Below, piece by piece: positions 60,117 to 64,000 of a stretch of DNA of 64,000 bases. Both the position numbers and the translations under genes were made by a program. The notes beneath the pieces were generated by a model. It saw only the letters and a program-made list of their open reading frames with translations. It did no database searches and had not been told where the DNA came from. Numbering within the stretch: the stretch's first letter is position 1; every line of letters begins with the position of its first letter. Origin of the DNA: Ardenticatena maritima (GTDB lineage Bacteria; Chloroflexota; Anaerolineae; Ardenticatenales; Ardenticatenaceae); the NCBI RefSeq assembly GCF_001306175.1, contig NZ_LGKN01000003.1, forward strand, positions 496,001 through 560,000, in the 5' to 3' direction.

Positions 60117-63100
60117 TCAGGTTGGGAGTTTGTGGGTAAGATCGGCTGGTACAGCAATTTTGGGGCCGTCTTCCCAATCTTCGGGCTTGTCGCCTTTTGC
60201 ATTTTTCTTTTTTGTCATTTCTCGAAGTGTAAATGTGAGTTTGCCGGCGAGTTTCGCTTCTTCTGGAACAACAGCAGTGCCCTCAGGAGGAGTTCCATAA
60301 TCGGCTTCGACTTCGTAATGAACAACTTTGTTTTTGTCTAGCACAAGGTGTTTGACTTTGTCTTCAACTTGTTTTTCCATCGTTGTATTGAGCTGTCCCG
60401 AAATTGGCGTCAGGTTGACGTTCGTTCCCGGTCCAAAGACGTGGTGATTAAGCAAGTGCCCACGGACAAAGAAACGTCTGCGGCGCTCTTTATTTTTACC
60501 AAGGGCTTCCCAAAGAACGCTTTTTTCGCGTGGCTGACTGCCTGCATGTCCGCCGGGGTTGATACTGAGCGGTTTGGCAACCATCTTTTTGCCCACAACA
60601 TTGCCGCTTATGCCTAAGTTATCGGTTTCATACTGAATTTTTGATGGTGGACGTGTCTCATCATCAGGGTTCACTTCGGCGAGCGTATGGGCAAGCTCAG
60701 TCAGTTTTTGGGAGAGTTGTTCACCGCGCTTTTTGCCCATGCTCTTGTCTTTCTTGCGGTCATCGGCAAGCAGTTTGAATTTGAGAGTGTCAATTTCGGT
60801 GACCAGTTTTTGAACACGTTTGACGAGTGTTTCGTCAACGCCTTTCTCACCAAGGACGCCGGCATAGGCGGACAATGTGCGTGGTGTACTCGCCACCATC
60901 AATTTGGCGTTTTCGTCTTCGCCCTCAAAGTAGAGCGTATGCTCTTCATCCCCCTGACGGAATTTTTTGCGCGTTTTCCACCACTCGAAAATCGCCGCCA
61001 CGCCTTCGCGCACGGCGGTTGCCCCGCGTGAAAGCATGTCCAGGAAGGCGCGCCCGCCGGCGATCGCTTTGTCAATGAGCCAGTCAATCGCCGCCTCTAC
61101 CTTTTCGCGCACTGCGGCAATCAGTTCGGCGATGCGCCGCCCCAGAGAGCCAAATCCAAACTGGTTGGCGAGAAAGCCAATCGCGACGGGGAGCGCTCGC
61201 GCCAGCGCATTTTCAACATACGCCGCCCCTTCATCAATCACCCCTCGCGCAATGTTGGCAATGCCCTGGAAGACCGTGTTGATGATTTCCAGCAGGTCGC
61301 GCAGGTAGGCCATGAAGGATTGAATGGCGCGGTAGATGGCGATGATGGCGTTGATGATGGGCATGATGCCGCTCACGTCAATCAGGCTGGCAAGCCAGAG
61401 CGAGGCTTGTTTGATGATACGGTCGGTAATCCAGCCGATGGCGCTGCTCATGACCATGGTCCACAGGTCGCTCAGTTTCTCTTGCACGAATTCCCACAGT
61501 GCTGCAGGTCCTTCTTCAATCAGCCGCCGCACCCACGCCCACACCCCCGTGGCGACGTCTAGCATGCGCCGCAGCCGTTCAACCCGTTCGCGCCCAATTT
61601 TGAGCGCCAATCGTTCAAGAACGTTGTCGAGGGTGATGCCCAACACTTCGAGCACGAATGTCAGAATGGAGCGCAGGCTCAAATCTTGCGGTGGGCTGAT
61701 GCCCGCTTCGGAGAGCGAGCCAAATAGCCAGGTGGTAAAGCCTTGGAGCAGGTGTGTGGTGATGTTCTCAAAAAAGTTGAGGAAGCCGCGCCCAATGGCT
61801 TTGACCAGGTTGATGAGGAAGCCGACCGGATTGAGCACGATGTCCGCCCAGGCGACGATGGCGTTGCGCACGATGTTGACCACGAGGTCGGCGGGAATGC
61901 CGACAAGGTTCAGCAGTTCCTTGAAAATGAGCCAGGCGGCGCCGAGAATGTCGCCGTCCACAAAAATTTTGATGAGTACACGCTGGACAAACCCAAGCAG
62001 ACGCCCCCAGATGTCCTTGATTTCGACCAGGGCGCTGAAAAAGGGCACGTGGCTGAGAATGTGGTTGACCACGAAGTCTTTGACAACGTTGCGCACGCAT
62101 TCGGGAATGAGCCGCCAGAAGGGACCCAAAATGAGGTCGGGCAAGGCGCCAATGACGTCGCTGACGACGGCGACAAGTTTGCGCAGCATGTTCAAGACGG
62201 GCTTGACGAAGCCTTTGGCGTATTGAATGGCTTGGGTCAGCCCGTTGAAGAACGCCCCAACCGTCTCGATAGCCCAGTTGGCGAGGGATTGCACGCCTTG
62301 TTCAACCCAGCCCAGCAGACCGACAAGCGGACGCAGCCACTCGCTTTCGCGCATGGATTGGAACATGCCGAGCACGGTGCCGGCGATGTCGCCAATTGTG
62401 CTTTGCACCCATGCCCCCGCCCGTCCGATGGCGGCGACAATGGCGTTCATGCCGTTGAGAATGGCGGGGAGCAAGCGCTCGCGCAACATATCCTGTTTTT
62501 GGGTCATGTCTTCGGGACCGCCCAGCCCGTCATCGGCGTCGGCGGCGTCGTTGCCAAAGGATTCGGCGGTGTCGCGCAAGTTCTGGATGGCGTCCAGCGG
62601 CAGGAGGGCTTGCACTTTGGCGATGAAGCCTTGGATGGGCTCCAGCACGGGGGCGAGCGTTTCTTTGATGGCGTCCCATGCTTCGCCGGCTTTCTCCGTG
62701 ATCCACTGCACCAGCCCGCCCTCGCTTTCACCTTCGCCGGTGCCGCCAAAACCAAGTTGCTCCTTGATCCAGGTCCAGGCGCGCCCGACAGCGTCGCGCA
62801 CGGGTTCCGTCCACGCCCACAAGTCGCGCCCAATTTGTTGGATCTCGTCCCAAATATCGCCGGCGACGTCACCAATCCACTCCACAAGGGGCGCGCCGAG
62901 TTTCTTCCACAGGTCGGCGAAGAAATCCCCCACGGGGGCAAAGAAATCTTTGATGGCGTCCCAGGCGTCGCTTGCCAGGTTTTTGACCACTTCGATGAGG
63001 GTGCGCACAGCCCCGAAAAGTGGTTCGCAATCACCGCTGAGCAGCCCGGCCAGAATGGTTTGCATGCTGGTGAAGAGCATGCCGAAAAAGGCAAAGAGCG

Positions 63101-64000
63101 AGGCGAGCGTACCGCTTTGGTCTTCAATGCCGCCAAACAAGGCGTTGAAAACGGCGCGCACCTTCTCGGTGAGAAAGCCGATGATGCCTTTCTCCATGAT
63201 TTCGCGCAGAAGCGAAACAAGCGCGTCGGGGGCGACTTTTTCAATGAGCGTCCAAATCATGTCGCCTGTCCATTCGAGCACCTGCCCGGCGGCGTCCACC
63301 ACCACGCCCAGCGTGTTGTCGTACACCGCGCCGGCGACGCCCGCCACGTCGTCCCAACTGATGCCAAACAAACGCTGAATGACAGGGGGGCGTGTTGGGG
63401 GCGGCGCGTGGTCGCGGGGGGCGGCGCCCTGTTGCACCACGTGCGCCGTTTCGTGGGCGAGCAGATGGGCGTCGTGGGGGGATGCGTTGGGACCGAGCCA
63501 GATATGCTCGCCGTGTGTAAAGGCGCGCGCGCCGAGGGCGGCGGCTTGCCGGCGGGCGGCGGGGCTGTTGTGAAGGCGCACATGCCGCAAGGAGACGCCA
63601 AAGCCGCGTTCGAGGCGGCGGCGGTGGGGGGCGGGCAGGGCTTCGCCGGCGTCGGGGGGGCGGAGTGCGCGTTCGTCCACGGCGAGGGCGGATGTGGGCG
63701 CAAGTCGCCATGGTGGGGCGTCGGCGGGGTCAGCGGGGGGTGCAGGCGTAACGGCGGAGAGCCGCCCAGCGGAACGCCCATCGAGGACGCGGGCGGCGGC
63801 TTCGTCGGCTTCGCGCTCGTAGGCGTCATGCGCCGGTTGCACGATGGCTATGCGCTGAACAATGCCCAGACTTGGGGGGGCGTTCAGGGTCGCTGCGGGC
63901 GTGCGTGGCGCCGGTTGTGTCCCCGCTTCGCGTTGGGCGGCGGGTTTGGGGAGATGTGGGCGGCGGCGTTTGGATTGGGTGGTGCGGGCATGTGTTGGCA
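60117..64000 (-). CDS. Giant DUF4157 protein with C-terminal nuclease-like toxin domain (5' end at window edge)
   Basis: The frame is open to the right edge, and the last two bases read TG on the minus strand before CCA ACA CAT. The start codon therefore probably lies at 64001 and the full protein is about 1294 residues (MPTHARTT...). The DUF4157 domain (about 60-200) has AYEREADEAA, GFGVSLRHVRLH and the zinc-protease-like HETAH (183-187). A long region of about 850 residues follows, rich in amphipathic and hydrophobic helices with repeated WDxI, PVxD and LxxW patterns. The C-terminal 290 residues are hydrophilic and carry RGHLLNHHVFGPGTNVNLTPI, a His-Me-finger-type nuclease-like motif seen at the ends of similar proteins. 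DUF4157 proteins accompany extracellular contractile injection systems or act as polymorphic toxins. No signal peptide is seen. The convergent dsbB-like gene ends 13 bases away. Confidence 0.78.
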   Translation of the reverse strand, partial: PTHARTTQSKRRRPHLPKPAAQREAGTQPAPRTPAATLNAPPSLGIVQRIAIVQPAHDAYEREADEAAARVLDGRSAGRLSAVTPAPPADPADAPPWRLAPTSALAVDERALRPPDAGEALPAPHRRRLERGFGVSLRHVRLHNSPAARRQAAALGARAFTHGEHIWLGPNASPHDAHLLAHETAHVVQQGAAPRDHAPPPTRPPVIQRLFGISWDDVAGVAGAVYDNTLGVVVDAAGQVLEWTGDMIWTLIEKVAPDALVSLLREIMEKGIIGFLTEKVRAVFNALFGGIEDQSGTLASLFAFFGMLFTSMQTILAGLLSGDCEPLFGAVRTLIEVVKNLASDAWDAIKDFFAPVGDFFADLWKKLGAPLVEWIGDVAGDIWDEIQQIGRDLWAWTEPVRDAVGRAWTWIKEQLGFGGTGEGESEGGLVQWITEKAGEAWDAIKETLAPVLEPIQGFIAKVQALLPLDAIQNLRDTAESFGNDAADADDGLGGPEDMTQKQDMLRERLLPAILNGMNAIVAAIGRAGAWVQSTIGDIAGTVLGMFQSMRESEWLRPLVGLLGWVEQGVQSLANWAIETVGAFFNGLTQAIQYAKGFVKPVLNMLRKLVAVVSDVIGALPDLILGPFWRLIPECVRNVVKDFVVNHILSHVPFFSALVEIKDIWGRLLGFVQRVLIKIFVDGDILGAAWLIFKELLNLVGIPADLVVNIVRNAIVAWADIVLNPVGFLINLVKAIGRGFLNFFENITTHLLQGFTTWLFGSLSEAGISPPQDLSLRSILTFVLEVLGITLDNVLERLALKIGRERVERLRRMLDVATGVWAWVRRLIEEGPAALWEFVQEKLSDLWTMVMSSAIGWITDRIIKQASLWLASLIDVSGIMPIINAIIAIYRAIQSFMAYLRDLLEIINTVFQGIANIARGVIDEGAAYVENALARALPVAIGFLANQFGFGSLGRRIAELIAAVREKVEAAIDWLIDKAIAGGRAFLDMLSRGATAVREGVAAIFEWWKTRKKFRQGDEEHTLYFEGEDENAKLMVASTPRTLSAYAGVLGEKGVDETLVKRVQKLVTEIDTLKFKLLADDRKKDKSMGKKRGEQLSQKLTELAHTLAEVNPDDETRPPSKIQYETDNLGISGNVVGKKMVAKPLSINPGGHAGSQPREKSVLWEALGKNKERRRRFFVRGHLLNHHVFGPGTNVNLTPISGQLNTTMEKQVEDKVKHLVLDKNKVVHYEVEADYGTPPEGTAVVPEEAKLAGKLTFTLREMTKKKNAKGDKPEDWEDGPKIAVPADLTHKLPT

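Noticed and set aside
60117-64000. A tape-measure or baseplate component of a contractile system as the identity of the DUF4157 protein
   Set aside because: The helical middle resembles tape-measure sequences, but the DUF4157 N-terminus and nuclease-like tip fit cargo better, and no structural injection-system gene is inside the window.

Overview
The window is a continuous stretch of a GC-rich bacterial chromosome, densely coding on both strands with short operons. Several traits point to Chloroflexota, perhaps a thermophile of the Ardenticatenia type: F420 cofactor genes (CofG, CofH), a PspA/PspAA pair, a DUF2203 protein, an aqualysin-like secreted protease and many radical-SAM or STAND-type genes. 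That assignment is inference from gene content; no rRNA or other phylogenetic marker RNA lies in the window. I saw no tRNA, rRNA, CRISPR array, insertion sequence or prophage. Layout, left: 1-6505 is a catabolic operon that starts outside the window. It holds a molybdenum hydroxylase large subunit, a DUF1116 (AllG/YlbE-like) protein, a tandem cyclase-family hydrolase, a DUF2877 (AllH/YlbF-like) protein and a dihydropyrimidinase-type amidohydrolase. Together they look like oxidation, ring opening and carbamoyl recovery from a purine, pyrimidine or hydantoin-like heterocycle. 6581-8203 encodes a secreted subtilisin. 8651-10537 holds ribosomal proteins S1 and S21 behind a consensus promoter and a leader with a tiny ORF and an intrinsic terminator. 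10536-14136 has a divergent phosphatase-superfamily gene and CcdA, then an ECF sigma / DegV / membrane protein block. 14202-25530 has a Crp/Fnr regulator facing an operon of a DUF457-like membrane protein, a SulP transporter with STAS and rhodanese domains, a diverged GlpX-like protein and two very large GGDEF + STAND NTPase + TPR proteins. Middle: 26317-31375 is an operon of a TPR protein, CofG, CofH, RecJ and AMMECR1. It is followed by a PucC-like carrier (31455) and a YhfC-type membrane protease. 33633-39966 is a complete carbohydrate ABC importer (binding protein, two permeases, ATPase) ending in an alpha/alpha-barrel glycoside hydrolase. 39990-41005 is the Psp stress pair. 41256-45528 has DUF1028, threonine synthase, a C45-like protein without cysteine, DUF2203 and a GNAT acetyltransferase. 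45592-50208 is carAB with a terminator hairpin in its leader. Right: 50240-52024 is an animal-type alpha-amylase with CBM20. 52325-53884 encodes a LysM protein and a queuosine-tRNA mannosyltransferase-like protein. 53947-54929 is an ECF sigma / zinc anti-sigma pair. 55046-55780 encodes an AT-rich, surface-anchored protein. 55962-57938 is an ABC exporter behind a leader with two tandem terminator hairpins. lysS and a DsbB/BdbC-like gene follow. The last 3.9 kb (60117 to the edge) is one huge DUF4157 protein with an HExxH motif and a compositionally foreign nuclease-like C-terminus, which looks like a polymorphic toxin or contractile-injection-system cargo. The most unusual points are that protein, the tandem GGDEF-STAND-TPR genes, the heterocycle/carbamoyl operon, the altered GlpX homologue, and terminators placed between promoter and start codon in at least three leaders (rpsA, carAB, the ABC exporter).
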